NCBI RefSeq assembly: GCF_000504165.1
Contig: NZ_AYSE01000001.1
Span: forward strand, 310,001-374,000
Length of the DNA stretch: 64,000 bases
Origin: Bacillus sp. FJAT-14578
Lineage (GTDB): Bacteria > Bacillota > Bacilli > Bacillales > Bacillaceae_H
Direction: 5' to 3'
Of the stretch, positions 43,426 to 53,326 are shown one piece after another. Both the position numbers and the translations under genes were made by a program. Within the stretch, counting starts at the first letter, position 1. Every line of letters starts with the position of its first letter. The notes under the pieces were generated by a model. It did no database searches. It was not told the DNA's origin and saw only the letters and a program-made list of their open reading frames with translations.

Positions 43426-44154
43426 ATGAGCAAAGACCTTATCCTCCCATTTATCCATCAATACGATGAGGTGCTACAAAATGACACCTTGACCTGCGGT
43501 GACCTCATAGACTTAAAGGAACTGTTTTACAGGGACATTAAAAAAAGCCCACGGATTACGGAATGGCTCTTGTTCCAATGGTTGTATCATTACCTCGGAA
43601 TGACCTCTCCGCTTCACAAAGGCGAAGTATCGAAAGAGAATGTCATTTTGCTTCAAGAAAAACGCTATAATGCTAAGTTCAAAAAGCAAAATATAGACAT
43701 CACCATTAAAAATAAGCATCAATTAGCCATTGGCATATCCGTGAAAGTCTCTTCTAAAACCTCTGCTTATCTGGACGGAGCTGACTTTAATAATCCTATT
43801 TTGATGAATGATTACCGACAGTGCTATGTTCAAGATGAGGACGAATTTGAGCGAAAAAAGAAAGCGTATCTACAAGAAAAGAAATCAAAAGACCGTATCA
43901 AAGTGCCAACACTGTTGCAAGACATGGCTCGACTTGAAAATGTCCAAGAGGGACAACAATCTCGGTTTCAATCATTAACCGTAATTTATGGTCATCAAGG
44001 TGAAGCTGATAAGGAATGGGTCAATGAATTCTCCAAGCGTTTCGGTCATCACTATCTATACCTTGCCGATGAAGCTACTGTAAAATTGCAAGAAGCTTTA
44101 GAGAAGCGGTTACCGTCCCTGTCAACGTATGTACATAAAAATAAAGACAGGTAG
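43426..44154 (+). CDS. Hypothetical protein, possible PD-(D/E)XK enzyme (242 aa)
   Basis: AAAGGAG precedes ATG 43426. Apart from the 31-aa zinc-ribbon gene it is the only plus-strand intact gene of the island. The middle reads KKQNIDITIKNKHQLAIGIS, VKVSSKTSAY, a D-x(n)-x-V-K pattern seen in some type II restriction enzymes, but evidence is thin. Lysine-rich, soluble, no membrane segment. Similar short CCTC/GAGG hairpins occur on both sides (43172 and 44262). Function unknown. Confidence 0.55.
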   Translation: MSKDLILPFIHQYDEVLQNDTLTCGDLIDLKELFYRDIKKSPRITEWLLFQWLYHYLGMTSPLHKGEVSKENVILLQEKRYNAKFKKQNIDITIKNKHQLAIGISVKVSSKTSAYLDGADFNNPILMNDYRQCYVQDEDEFERKKKAYLQEKKSKDRIKVPTLLQDMARLENVQEGQQSRFQSLTVIYGHQGEADKEWVNEFSKRFGHHYLYLADEATVKLQEALEKRLPSLSTYVHKNKDR

Positions 44155-44422
44155 GTTATATGGCCACCCCATCTCCAAACACCTTCCTCACCGCCTCTGT
44201 AGGAGCTTTTACATCACGTTAGCGTTAGGACGACTCTAAATCATGCCCCTGTAAGAGCCTCGTAGAGGCTGTTAGAGCGCCTTCACATTCCCGTGTAGCT
44301 TTTCTCTCTTATTTACAATGCTTGTTCAAAATGAGGCTCTGTTATAATGTAGGCTGGTTACTTTTCAGAAGTGTCATTGAACGAACAAACCAGTTTTGGG
44401 AATAAGAAAGCTTGCAGCAAAC

Positions 44423-44455
44423 AATAACCCCTGCTTAAGCAGAGGCTATTTTTAA
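44423..44455. terminator. Terminator of the secreted-protein gene
   Basis: Minus strand AATAGCCTCTGCTTAAGCAGGGGTT forms a stem (CTCTGCTT/AAGCAGGG) after the gene that ends at 44452; T tracts lie on both sides. Confidence 0.7.
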
Positions 44456-44898
44456 TTAAATACAAATCTTTCTTTACATTTTCGATCACTATCTCCTTTT
44501 GACCAAGTGATAACGACCTCTAATTCCTTTGCATTTACGGATATAGGGAAGTTAGAAAAGTGAAAAGGGTTTCCTTCTTCTAAGAGTTTGTTCCCTTCGG
44601 AAGTAAAGAGTTCATATCGAGTTGCTGAGTTCGGTTCATCTCTAAACGCTTCAACCCTTACATTCTTAACATCTTCAACACCAGTGCTTTTAATGGTCAT
44701 GCTGTAAGTATTAAACATACCGTCTTTCCCTTTATTTAATGTGGGTTCTTTAGCATCTACTTTTCCTATTTCAATTAGCCATTGTTTAGATGACTGTGAG
44801 GCTGGCAATTCTTCAATAGTTAAAGCGGAAACTTGAGATATGCTTCCAAATAGCACAAAGCCTAAGAATACAAATGAAGCAAGTAAGCTCTGTCTCAT
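44452..44898 (-). CDS. Secreted hypothetical protein (148 aa)
   Basis: AAGGAGGTG precedes ATG 44898 (the frame opens 126 bases earlier without signals). A classical signal peptide is present (MRQSLLASFVFLGFVLFGSI, cleavage after VSA-like SQVSA), then a beta-rich domain (NTYSMTIKSTGVEDVKNVRV, TRYELFTSEGNKLLEEGNPF) that resembles CARDB- or FxLYD-type extracytoplasmic domains. Only two Cys at most (one near the end). Role unknown. Confidence 0.7.
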   Translation of the reverse strand: MRQSLLASFVFLGFVLFGSISQVSALTIEELPASQSSKQWLIEIGKVDAKEPTLNKGKDGMFNTYSMTIKSTGVEDVKNVRVEAFRDEPNSATRYELFTSEGNKLLEEGNPFHFSNFPISVNAKELEVVITWSKGDSDRKCKERFVFN

Positions 44899-45040
44899 TA
44901 TTACACCTCCTTCAAGTCCCTTTCCAGTTAATATTGTCCCCCTATATAAAGCAGATATCAAAAAAGTCACAGTAGAGTTTATTGGATTTACAGTTGGTAT
45001 CAAGGAAAGAAGACAAAAGAACACGTAAAATAAAAACAGG

Positions 45041-45063
45041 CAGGCTAAATCAGCCTACCTCAT
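45041..45063. terminator. Hairpin terminator
   Basis: AGGCAGGCT-AAAT-CAGCCTACCT flanked by A/T tracts, between the secreted protein's promoter and the integrase gene. Confidence 0.65.
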
Positions 45064-45185
45064 TTTATCTATCACCTCTACGGAACGTTCACAGCCTCGC
45101 AGTGCTTCTCTATTCTCCACTTCAGAAAAAGTGACATTAATTCTACATCATGTGCCTGTAGAAGCTTACAAAGATCAATGTCTCA

Positions 45186-46115
45186 TCATTTCTTATTTTC
45201 CCTAAGATTCATTAAAGGACTAGAAGAAATCGCTTTGCTCAGCAATTGTTCATCGTTCATGGTATGCAAATATCGTTGTGTAGTAGTGACCTCAGAATGG
45301 CCTAACAGACGTGATAATGAGTACACATCTATATTCCCTACCGTTAAACTCTGTACGGCATAAAAATGACGGAATGTATGAGGAGAAACCCTCTTGTTTT
45401 CCACCCCTGCCCTTTTACCTGCTTCTTTAATAACGTTGTCCAAAGCAACGTGTGATATTCCTGTGCCTGTGTATGATAAGAAATAATTGTTCGTCGTGTC
45501 TTTATCTTGAAAATACTGCTTCTTTAACCGCTCATATCTAATCAAAATTCTTTTTAAAGCGGGGCTAATAAAAACAACCCTTTCTTTATTGCCTTTGCCA
45601 TTCACAAGGATAGAGGTTTCTTTTACATTTTCAGACACCAACCCTCTTATTTCCATCGCTCTAAGCCCACAATCAGCAAGCATTGCAATCATGGTTTTAT
45701 TCCTTATCTCAAGGTAGTTTTTATAAGAAAAAGCGTCAATCATCGCTTGTACCTCTTGAACGGTAAACCCTTTCAATAACTTTTTCGGTACTTTGGGCAT
45801 CTCGACTTTTTTCGCAATATTTTCTGGTAGAAGCTCTTCTTTCTCACACCACGAAAAAAATGCTCTTATCATCTTAAACATGGTCACAACGCTTTGCGGT
45901 TGTAGTCCATCCCTCTGCTTCGTTCTCACATAGGCTTTTAAGTCATGCGATGTGACGCTTTCTAATTCTGTGATGGCTCTTTTCTCTTCCAAGAAAATCT
46001 TTAACTGTTTGAACTCCTGTCGTTTATTTTTCATCGTCTTTTCTGTATATCCTTTGGCTTGGCAATGATACAGATATTCGTCTAAAACATCTTCAAATAA
46101 CAAACAAAAAACCAC
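45186..46115 (-). CDS. Tyrosine recombinase, island integrase
   Basis: 309 residues: N-terminal SAM-like core-binding domain (EYLYHCQAKGYTEKTMKN) and the catalytic domain with R152 (DCGLRAMEI), Lys in NGKGNKERV, HTFRH (H246, R249), LLGH (H273) and nucleophile Y282 in TTTQRYLHT. All catalytic residues are present. It lies 174 bp from attR, pointing away from yneF, and is the obvious enzyme for insertion at the yneF 3' end. GTG 46115 or TTG 46103 is the start. No excisionase was found. Confidence 0.95.
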   Translation of the reverse strand: MVFCLLFEDVLDEYLYHCQAKGYTEKTMKNKRQEFKQLKIFLEEKRAITELESVTSHDLKAYVRTKQRDGLQPQSVVTMFKMIRAFFSWCEKEELLPENIAKKVEMPKVPKKLLKGFTVQEVQAMIDAFSYKNYLEIRNKTMIAMLADCGLRAMEIRGLVSENVKETSILVNGKGNKERVVFISPALKRILIRYERLKKQYFQDKDTTNNYFLSYTGTGISHVALDNVIKEAGKRAGVENKRVSPHTFRHFYAVQSLTVGNIDVYSLSRLLGHSEVTTTQRYLHTMNDEQLLSKAISSSPLMNLRENKK

Positions 46116-46136
46116 CCTTCTTTGGTTTAGTTTCCA

Positions 46137-46150
46137 ACAGAAAAAGTGGT
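46137..46150 (-). other. Possible integrase arm-type site (right)
   Basis: Inverted copy of the 14 bases at 23128-23141 (ACCACTTTTTCTGT on the minus strand), just upstream of the integrase gene. Confidence 0.4.
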
Positions 46151-46265
46151 TTGGGTGTTCAAAATGAAAGATTAACCAAGAATGAGAAAAATTCCGATGA
46201 AAGATTCACTCTTCAAGGATATGTCGAGGAAAAATTCAATCTCAAAATTTCTGCCCATCTACTGA

Positions 46266-46288
46266 AACCCCTTGTCCTATAAGGGTTT
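46266..46288 (-). terminator. Island-supplied terminator for yneF
   Basis: AAACCCCTT and AAGGGTTT flank GTCCTAT just inside attR on the minus strand, replacing the native yneF terminator now at 22981. Confidence 0.6.
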
Positions 46289-46377
46289 TCATACCAATCT
46301 TTATTTCGTTTGTTTGTTCATCGCTGACATCATTTGATTGATTTTCTTTTGAGACGGCTTCATTCCCATTTGCATCA
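46289..46377. repeat. attR of the genomic island (89-bp direct repeat)
   Basis: Identical to attL 23003-23091. Because it carries the entire 3' coding end of yneF, insertion leaves yneF intact. Confidence 0.95.
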
Positions 46378-46513
46378 TCATCATTTTCAGCATTTGCTCG
46401 TTAATTGGCGGATTTTTCTTTAAATAGCTCATCATATACTTACGAGCGATGAAAAATCCTAGTGCGATCCCAGCTAATAATGCTAGAACACCGACTAGAA
46501 TAAGTTGCCACAT
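46301..46513 (-). CDS. yneF: YneF family single-pass membrane protein (integration target)
   Basis: 70 residues; AAGGAGG before ATG 46513. An N-terminal helix ([20 protein letters not shown]) is followed by the family's conserved [20 protein letters not shown] and [17 protein letters not shown]. The coding sequence is complete because the island brought an identical 3' end. The role is unknown. Upstream gene is sirA, as in B. subtilis. Confidence 0.92.
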   Translation of the reverse strand: MWQLILVGVLALLAGIALGFFIARKYMMSYLKKNPPINEQMLKMMMMQMGMKPSQKKINQMMSAMNKQTK

Positions 46514-46597
46514 AGTACTACTTCCTCCTTCGTGTTGTCTACATTACAGTGTACTAAACCAAAAGTCATTATACAATATGTGAGCGTGATTTTCTCT

Positions 46598-47041
46598 TTA
46601 TTTTATGCAAAATTTTCGCTGTTTAACAGGGTTGAGCCATCCATACACATGATCCTCATAGTTCATAGCCAAAAAGCAAGGGTTAAGCCTTCGCAGCACT
46701 TCAAAAAATATGGTTTCTGCTTCCACTGTTCCTTCCGCTTCCATGAATATAAAATCTTCTGTCAATTCTAACCTTGCCTTGCTGTTTTGTTTTTCATATT
46801 TATACTCATTGTCCGATAAAGCCGTCCAGTTAGGATCTTTCCCTAATCTATTTTCAATCAACCAGCGCAGTTGTAAGATTGGAATTTTTTTCGTTATATA
46901 CTCAATTTGTTTTTTTACATATCTATCACGATCAACCCCGGACGTCTTATACTCTACGAACAACCGGTACATTAAATGCTCTTTTTGAAAATAATGAAGT
47001 GCAAATTCATCTTCTATTAGGTAAATATCATATTTCCTCAT
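46598..47041 (-). CDS. sirA: Sporulation inhibitor of replication SirA (YneE)
   Basis: 147 residues from ATG 47041 (GGAGGGAAG upstream). It has the SirA pattern: MRKYDIYLIEDEFALHYFQK, LFVEYKTS, DFIFMEAEGTVEAETIFFEV and the C-terminal YEDHVYGWLNP. SirA binds DnaA domain I and blocks new rounds of replication in cells entering sporulation. Position between tkt and yneF is as in B. subtilis. Confidence 0.88.
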   Translation of the reverse strand: MRKYDIYLIEDEFALHYFQKEHLMYRLFVEYKTSGVDRDRYVKKQIEYITKKIPILQLRWLIENRLGKDPNWTALSDNEYKYEKQNSKARLELTEDFIFMEAEGTVEAETIFFEVLRRLNPCFLAMNYEDHVYGWLNPVKQRKFCIK

Positions 47042-47152
47042 AGACTTCCCTCCATTATACATTCTATTATTCCTATTGTATAACGGACAGGATGCAAGGC
47101 TTGTCTATCTGCGGAAAAATGCAGCACTCTTTTTGTCGAATAAGAGTAAAAA

Positions 47153-47181
47153 ACAAGCCGTGGAAAATCCACGGCTCATTT
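47153..47181 (-). terminator. tkt terminator
   Basis: GAGCCGTGGATTTTCCACGGCTTGTTTTTT on the minus strand in outline: stem AGCCGTGG/CCACGGCT then T-run. Confidence 0.9.
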
Positions 47182-47188
47182 TTTACTC

Positions 47189-49195
47189 TTATTGATTTAA
47201 TAATTGTTTGACATTCGCTACGACATTTTCTACTGTAAAGCCGTACTCTTTCATCACTAGTTCACCAGGAGCAGAAGCACCGAAACGATCGATGCCGATT
47301 ACCGTTCCTTCATCACCAGTATATCGTTCCCAGCCAAGTGTAGAGGCCATTTCAATAGCTACACGTTTTTTCACTGATTTTGGGATAACACTTTCCTTGT
47401 ATTCTGCCGATTGGGCTTCAAAACGATCCCATGAAGGCATGCTGACAACTGAAGCATGAATTCCTTCAGATGCCAACGCTTTTTGCGCTTCCACAGCCAA
47501 GCTCACTTCAGAGCCTGTTGCAAGAAGCAGCGCATCTGCTTGATCTTTACCAGCAGGCGATACGACATAAGCACCTTTTGATACGCCTTCATACGCACGC
47601 TCTTTTGCTCCCTCTAGAGTAGGAAGGTTTTGGCGTGTTAAGACAAGAACAGTCGGTTTATCTGTCGATTCTACTGCTAAACGCCAAGCGGCCGCAGTCT
47701 CATTACCGTCTGCTGGACGAATGACGGATAAATCCGGCATTACGCGAAGAGATGGAAGCTGTTCAACCGGCTCATGCGTTGGGCCGTCCTCTCCAACCGC
47801 GATGCTGTCATGTGTGAATACATACGTCACCGGAAGCTTCATTAATGCTGCAAGACGAATCGCTGGGCGCAAGTAGTCAGAAAATACGAAGAATGTCCCA
47901 CCGAATACTTTTAAACCGCCGTGTAATGCCATTCCATTTAAAGCAGCACCCATGGCAAATTCACGAACGCCAAACCAGATGTTTCGGCCGTTGTAATTAG
48001 TCGCCTGGAAGTCTTCTGCACCTTTAATTGTCGTTTTATTCGATCCCGCTAAATCCGCAGATCCTCCAAAGAAAAATGGAACGGCTTTAGCTACCGCGTT
48101 CAATGCTTCACCTGAAGAAGCACGTGATGCAAGGCTTGAGCCTACTTCATATGAAGGCAATTGTTGCTCCCATCCTTCTGGAAGCTTGCCTGCTGCCGCC
48201 ATTTCGAATTGCTCGGCTAATTCCGGGTATTTCTCTTTATATTGAGCGAAGAGTTGATTCCATTCCTGCTCTTTCTTCTCACCAGCTTCCACAATGACAG
48301 AGCGGAAATGCTCATATACTTCTTGAGGAACATGGAAGTCCTCTTCAAATGTCCATTTATAGGCTTCTTTTGTCAACTTCAGCTCATCTGCTCCAAGAGG
48401 TGCGCCGTGAACGTCAGATTTACCTGCCATATTTGGAGAGCCGTAACCGATAATTGTTTTCACTTCAATCAATGTCGGACGATCTAAATCAGCTTGCGCT
48501 TCCTCTAATGCTTTTGCAATTTCCTCTAAATTATTGCCGTCTTCTACACGAATGACTTGCCAGCCGTACGCTTTGAAACGTTCTTCCACATTTTCGGAGA
48601 AGGCAAGGTTTAATTCACCGTCTAAAGAAATATCGTTAGAATCGTATAATACAACTAAACGTCCTAATTTTAAGTGAGCAGCTAACGAAGCCGCTTCTGC
48701 TGAAACACCTTCCATTAAATCACCGTCACCGCATACACTATATGTAAAATGGTTCACAATTTCTAACTCTTCTTTATTGTATGTAGCAGCTAAATGGCGT
48801 TCTGCCATTGCCATTCCGACAGCCATGGCAATCCCTTGTCCTAATGGACCCGTTGTCGCTTCTATCCCTGGTGTATGACCGAACTCCGGGTGTCCAGGCG
48901 TCTTACTTCCCCACTGGCGGAAGTTTTTAAGATCTTCCATTGATACATCATAGCCAGCAAGGTGCAATAAGCTGTATAACAAAGCTGAACCATGTCCTGC
49001 TGATAATACAAAACGGTCACGGTTAAACCATTCTGGATTTTTCGGATTATGGTTCATAAACTGTGTCCATAATGTGTAAGTCATTGGCGCCGCTCCCATC
49101 GGCATTCCTGGATGACCTGAGTTTGCTTTTTCAATTGCGTCGATTGATAGAGTACGAATCGTTGCAATCGATAGATCTTCAATACGATGTTCCAT
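47189..49195 (-). CDS. tkt: Transketolase
   Basis: 668 residues. Thiamine diphosphate motif [13 protein letters not shown], substrate histidines in the N-terminus ([19 protein letters not shown]), central [22 protein letters not shown] pyrimidine-domain segment and the C-terminal domain. It moves two-carbon units between sugar phosphates in the pentose phosphate pathway. GGGTGG before ATG 49195. Confidence 0.98.
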   Translation of the reverse strand: MEHRIEDLSIATIRTLSIDAIEKANSGHPGMPMGAAPMTYTLWTQFMNHNPKNPEWFNRDRFVLSAGHGSALLYSLLHLAGYDVSMEDLKNFRQWGSKTPGHPEFGHTPGIEATTGPLGQGIAMAVGMAMAERHLAATYNKEELEIVNHFTYSVCGDGDLMEGVSAEAASLAAHLKLGRLVVLYDSNDISLDGELNLAFSENVEERFKAYGWQVIRVEDGNNLEEIAKALEEAQADLDRPTLIEVKTIIGYGSPNMAGKSDVHGAPLGADELKLTKEAYKWTFEEDFHVPQEVYEHFRSVIVEAGEKKEQEWNQLFAQYKEKYPELAEQFEMAAAGKLPEGWEQQLPSYEVGSSLASRASSGEALNAVAKAVPFFFGGSADLAGSNKTTIKGAEDFQATNYNGRNIWFGVREFAMGAALNGMALHGGLKVFGGTFFVFSDYLRPAIRLAALMKLPVTYVFTHDSIAVGEDGPTHEPVEQLPSLRVMPDLSVIRPADGNETAAAWRLAVESTDKPTVLVLTRQNLPTLEGAKERAYEGVSKGAYVVSPAGKDQADALLLATGSEVSLAVEAQKALASEGIHASVVSMPSWDRFEAQSAEYKESVIPKSVKKRVAIEMASTLGWERYTGDEGTVIGIDRFGASAPGELVMKEYGFTVENVVANVKQLLNQ

Positions 49196-49337
49196 CTTGT
49201 TCCACCCTTTCAGTATTAGAGCTGTTCTTCAATCACTATCATACTAATGATTACTTATTTTGTACAACAATTCACACAAAATTGCTATCACTTTTACATT
49301 TTTTGTGGAATAAGATATAAATATACTCGCCTTAAAA

Positions 49338-49393
49338 TTAAAAGAGAGCGTGTTAAAGAATGGATTTCATCCTTTTAACACGCTCTCTTTTTA
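49338..49393. terminator. Hairpin terminator between ynzC and tkt
   Basis: AGAGAGCGTGTTAAA pairs with TTTAACACGCTCTCT, T/A tracts on both sides. Confidence 0.9.
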
Positions 49394-49430
49394 CTACTCG
49401 TATATAATGCATGTCGGAATAAAAAACGAC

Positions 49431-49664
49431 TTAATGCAAATTTTTCTTATTTTTGCTGTCTTTAAGCTTTTGAGGAGTAACATCTGTTCCTTTTTCATCG
49501 ACAACTTTAATCGAGTGAAGATGGTTTGTCATCGATTTTCGAAACTCTTTTAAGTACTCCTGACGAAGAGCTTGCTGCTCAGACGTTTCTTCTTCTGTCA
49601 ATCCTTCGCCTTTTGCTTTTTTAGATAAAAAATTAATGCGGGCAATTTTTTCAGCTGATAACAT
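49431..49664 (-). CDS. ynzC: UPF0291/DUF896 protein YnzC
   Basis: 77 residues with the family N-terminus [37 protein letters not shown] pattern ([15 protein letters not shown]) and C-terminal [16 protein letters not shown] small helical hairpin protein of unknown function, part of the LexA-controlled yneA operon in B. subtilis. AAGGAG before ATG 49664. Confidence 0.92.
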   Translation of the reverse strand: MLSAEKIARINFLSKKAKGEGLTEEETSEQQALRQEYLKEFRKSMTNHLHSIKVVDEKGTDVTPQKLKDSKNKKNLH

Positions 49665-49694
49665 GAAACTAACTCCTTATAGTAGTTCTTAAAG

Positions 49695-49835
49695 AGGTTG
49701 TTCAAAAAGTCCGGAAAAAATGATGGCCGAATTTTTGCAGCAGCCTGCTTTTGCGCTGATTACGTATAAACATCGTGCGATTTGCTCCTTTGAACTTCCC
49801 GACTCTGTTTATCCTCCTTTTTGAACACACATTTT
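49695..49835. repeat. MITE-like repeat with inverted ends
   Basis: TTGTTCAAAAAGTCCGG at the left and CCTCCTTTTTGAACA at the right form inverted ends around about 105 bp with no frame. It separates ynzC from yneB, which are adjacent in B. subtilis, so it looks inserted. Confidence 0.65.
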
Positions 49836-49869
49836 AATATATGTAGTCATCTTACTAAACCATGGGCAT

Positions 49870-50532
<663 letters not shown>

Positions 50533-50547
50533 TCACTGCTTTCCTAG

Positions 50548-50877
50548 TTACTGGCGAACATCATTACTAGCGAACATCGACCCCTCCTGAAAATCCTTCT
50601 TTAGAATGGGGACATAGATTATTTCCCCAGGCAGAATGGGTTTGTATTGAATGTTATTTTTCGCCTCTACCCATTCCACAAATTCGGCAGCGGATAGCTT
50701 GTGGTGCTCTTTATATTCATGCGCCAATTCCCAAAGCGTATCTCCGGCACTAATTGTAATAGTTGCATAGTTTTCGAGGTCGGGACCTTTCGCAAAAGAT
50801 GTTACAGCGTATGTAAATACTGCTAAAATCATAAAAAACATCGCGTAATATGTAAAGGATTTTACTGCTTTATTCAT
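50548..50877 (-). CDS. yneA: SOS cell-division inhibitor YneA
   Basis: 109 residues from ATG 50877 (GAGGTGATGAAG upstream). An N-terminal membrane anchor (SFTYYAMFFMILAVFTYAVT) is followed by an extracytoplasmic LysM domain (ITISAGDTLWELAHEYKEHH...YVPIL). YneA delays septation during DNA damage. It is divergent from lexA with SOS boxes between. Confidence 0.93.
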   Translation of the reverse strand: MNKAVKSFTYYAMFFMILAVFTYAVTSFAKGPDLENYATITISAGDTLWELAHEYKEHHKLSAAEFVEWVEAKNNIQYKPILPGEIIYVPILKKDFQEGSMFASNDVRQ

Positions 50878-50919
50878 CTTCATCACCTCATAATCAGAAT
50901 GTCTGTTCTTATTTTAATA

Positions 50920-50962
50920 CGAACATTTGTTTTTAGTCAACACATTTTCGAACTTATGTTTG
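50920..50962. promoter_or_regulatory. LexA SOS boxes in the yneA-lexA intergenic region
   Basis: CGAACTTATGTTTG (50949-50962) matches the B. subtilis CGAAC-N4-GTTYG consensus exactly; CGAACATTTGTTTT (50920-50933) has one mismatch. They lie between the divergent yneA and lexA starts. Confidence 0.92.
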
Positions 50963-51022
50963 TATCCATTCTCTGTCCATGTTATAATGGACCTAACAAA
51001 GTCGTTGATTTGAGGTGAGAGA

Positions 51023-51646
51023 ATGACAAAATTATCAAAACGACAACAAGAGATTTTAAGTTTCATTAAAGAGGAAGTAAAATCAAAAGGTTATCCGCCT
51101 TCTGTGCGTGAAATCGGGGAAGCAGTCGGGTTGGCATCAAGTTCTACTGTCCACGGCCATCTCGCCCGTCTGGAAAGCAAAGGACTAATTCGCCGTGACC
51201 CAACCAAACCGCGTGCTATCGAGATTCTAGACACGGATGAAACAAGCCATATTGCTAAAGCCAATGTTATTAACGTGCCGATTATTGGAAAAGTCACCGC
51301 CGGCCAACCTATCACCGCTGTTGAGAATGTAGAGGAATACTTCCCTCTCCCTGATAAATACGCAGCTCCTGAAGATCATATCTTCATGCTTGAAATCATG
51401 GGTGACAGTATGATAGAAGCGGGGATTTTGGATGGTGATTATGTCATTGTCCGTCAACAGCAAACCGCAAACAATGGAGACATCGTGGTTGCCATGACAG
51501 AAGATGACGAAGCGACAGTCAAACGGTTCTTTAAAGAACAGCATTATATTCGTCTTCAGCCAGAAAACTCTACAATGGAACCAATTATTTTGCAGAACGT
51601 TTCCATTTTAGGGAAGGTAATTGGCGTATACCGCTCTATTCACTAA
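51023..51646 (+). CDS. lexA: SOS repressor LexA
   Basis: 207 residues: N-terminal winged helix ([20 protein letters not shown]), cleavage site Ala93-Gly94 in KVTAGQP, catalytic Ser129 in IMGDSM and Lys167 in EATVKRF. It represses yneA-yneB-ynzC and its own gene until RecA filaments trigger autocleavage. GAGGTGAGAGA before ATG 51023. Confidence 0.98.
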   Translation: MTKLSKRQQEILSFIKEEVKSKGYPPSVREIGEAVGLASSSTVHGHLARLESKGLIRRDPTKPRAIEILDTDETSHIAKANVINVPIIGKVTAGQPITAVENVEEYFPLPDKYAAPEDHIFMLEIMGDSMIEAGILDGDYVIVRQQQTANNGDIVVAMTEDDEATVKRFFKEQHYIRLQPENSTMEPIILQNVSILGKVIGVYRSIH

Positions 51647-51689
51647 GAAAGAGCTCGCCATAATCTGTCCTCATTCGTGCAAGAAATAC

Positions 51690-51733
51690 TTAGAGGCAAT
51701 GGGAAAATCCACTTTTTCCCATTGCCTCTTTTT
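51690..51733 (+). terminator. lexA terminator
   Basis: AGAGGCAATGGGAAAA pairs with TTTTTCCCATTGCCTCT and runs into TTTTTT. Confidence 0.93.
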
Positions 51734-51805
51734 TATAAAGAGGGTTTAAACTGTGAAGATAAAGGATATAGATAGATGATTGAATAATATAGGTGAGGTA
51801 AAAAA

Positions 51806-53257
51806 ATGACAAAACATTCTATCAACATCCATCCTCTTGGTGTCCATAAAGCAATGCCTCAATTCCTCTTTCCTTTTTCTATTCTAAAAAAAGAAAAACA
51901 ATCTTTAATAAAACTGCTGGGAAAAGAAGGATTTCAATTTTATTCACTCGAAAACGAGGATTTGGAGAATGCTTTTTACGGTGAGGGATTTCACATCTCT
52001 CACTCAACCCTCGACCAGTACTTTTTGCCTTATATTGAGCAGATGCTGTTCCCACAAGCCACACGCGACCCGGGACTGCTTCGTTTTTCAAAATCCATGA
52101 ATCATAGTTGTGTGCTCAAAACGAAACACCACGACATTCCATTTTCCATACACTCTGTCGATATTATTTTATGCCCTTTTGACATCGGGATCATGACTAT
52201 TCGTACAGAGGTAAATAAACATGAATCATCCTATTCGGATGTATTGGATTTCATGAATCACTTCCGGGTATTAGAACCGAAGCTAGCAGAGCAAAAAGCA
52301 GCAGACATTGTTTGCTGCGGAGAAACGTTTAAAACCGTTCAGAAGTATATTTTTTCACATCTCTTTCCCTTTATTGTTCCGTTTGTCGACCGCGGCGAAA
52401 AACAATCTACGTACTTCGGAAGCCTTCCTTACTTTGTGGATGAACGAATGTATACCATCGGGTATATAGAATTGGACGATAAATATGAAATGGATGATGT
52501 CAATTTATTTCGCACAGGCCAGCTTAACAGCTACGATCAAGAGGGCCATTTATTCATTTCTGCCCACAACATGGATTACATCCAAAATTATGTCGATACT
52601 CACGTTCATAAAAGGTGGGCACCTGAAACGTATTACACCATAAGTGATCATGCTTTCACCTGTCTTACATTCTCATCCTCTTCCAAAGCGACGGCCATTG
52701 GTAATGAATGGTTTGGACAAAATTATTACAATTTACTGCTTCATTTCTTTTATAAGATTGTTTTATTAAAATTAACGTATGAGTACTCCACGTTAAATTT
52801 TGAAAAAGATCAAGATGATGTCGAAAAGCTGATTAAATCTATTTCAGTTTTTTCAGCTAAATTTCTTTTTTCGGAAATCAGCTCCCGAACGGAGGGCCAG
52901 GAATTTTCTCAAGCCTTTAAAGAAATTTTTCATATCAACTCCCTCTACGAAGAAGTAAAGGGAACATTGTCTACTCTTTATCAAAATCAAGAAAAAATGG
53001 CAGATAAACGAAATAATTACTTGCTTCTGATTTTGACCATTTATACCGTTATTTCAGGCATATACGGAATGAATCTCGTCATCGAGGATTGGAAAGGAAA
53101 AATTGATTGGGCAAAATTGGCCAATTATTCATTATTTGAATATATTTCCTTGGTTGTCGCCGTATCCGGAATCATTTTAGGCATTGCAATGGCAATTGGT
53201 GCGGTGTTTAAGCTTGTAAAGGAATTTCAAAAAAAGCGATATGGCGAAGAAGGATAA
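51806..53257 (+). CDS. CorA-like membrane protein with GMN motif
   Basis: 483 residues. A large soluble N-terminal domain (~1-395) is followed by two C-terminal membrane helices (YLLLILTIYTVISGIYGMN; EYISLVVAVSGIILGIAMAI), with the YGMN tetrapeptide ending the first helix exactly as in CorA/Mrs2 channels. The loop after it is IEDWKGKIDW, not the CorA MPEL/MPE type. Inferred as a divergent CorA-superfamily protein with unknown ion preference. AGGTGAGG precedes ATG 51806. Confidence 0.7.
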   Translation: MTKHSINIHPLGVHKAMPQFLFPFSILKKEKQSLIKLLGKEGFQFYSLENEDLENAFYGEGFHISHSTLDQYFLPYIEQMLFPQATRDPGLLRFSKSMNHSCVLKTKHHDIPFSIHSVDIILCPFDIGIMTIRTEVNKHESSYSDVLDFMNHFRVLEPKLAEQKAADIVCCGETFKTVQKYIFSHLFPFIVPFVDRGEKQSTYFGSLPYFVDERMYTIGYIELDDKYEMDDVNLFRTGQLNSYDQEGHLFISAHNMDYIQNYVDTHVHKRWAPETYYTISDHAFTCLTFSSSSKATAIGNEWFGQNYYNLLLHFFYKIVLLKLTYEYSTLNFEKDQDDVEKLIKSISVFSAKFLFSEISSRTEGQEFSQAFKEIFHINSLYEEVKGTLSTLYQNQEKMADKRNNYLLLILTIYTVISGIYGMNLVIEDWKGKIDWAKLANYSLFEYISLVVAVSGIILGIAMAIGAVFKLVKEFQKKRYGEEG

Positions 53258-53295
53258 AAAAAGCAAAAGCCCTTCCATAGGTATATAAGTTTTTA

Positions 53296-53326
53296 GGAAG
53301 ATGATTTCTCATCTTCCTTTTTTAAT
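53296..53326 (+). terminator. Terminator of CorA-like gene
   Basis: GGAAGATGA-TTTC-TCATCTTCC followed by TTTTTT. The following 53330-53685 holds no recognisable gene. Confidence 0.9.
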
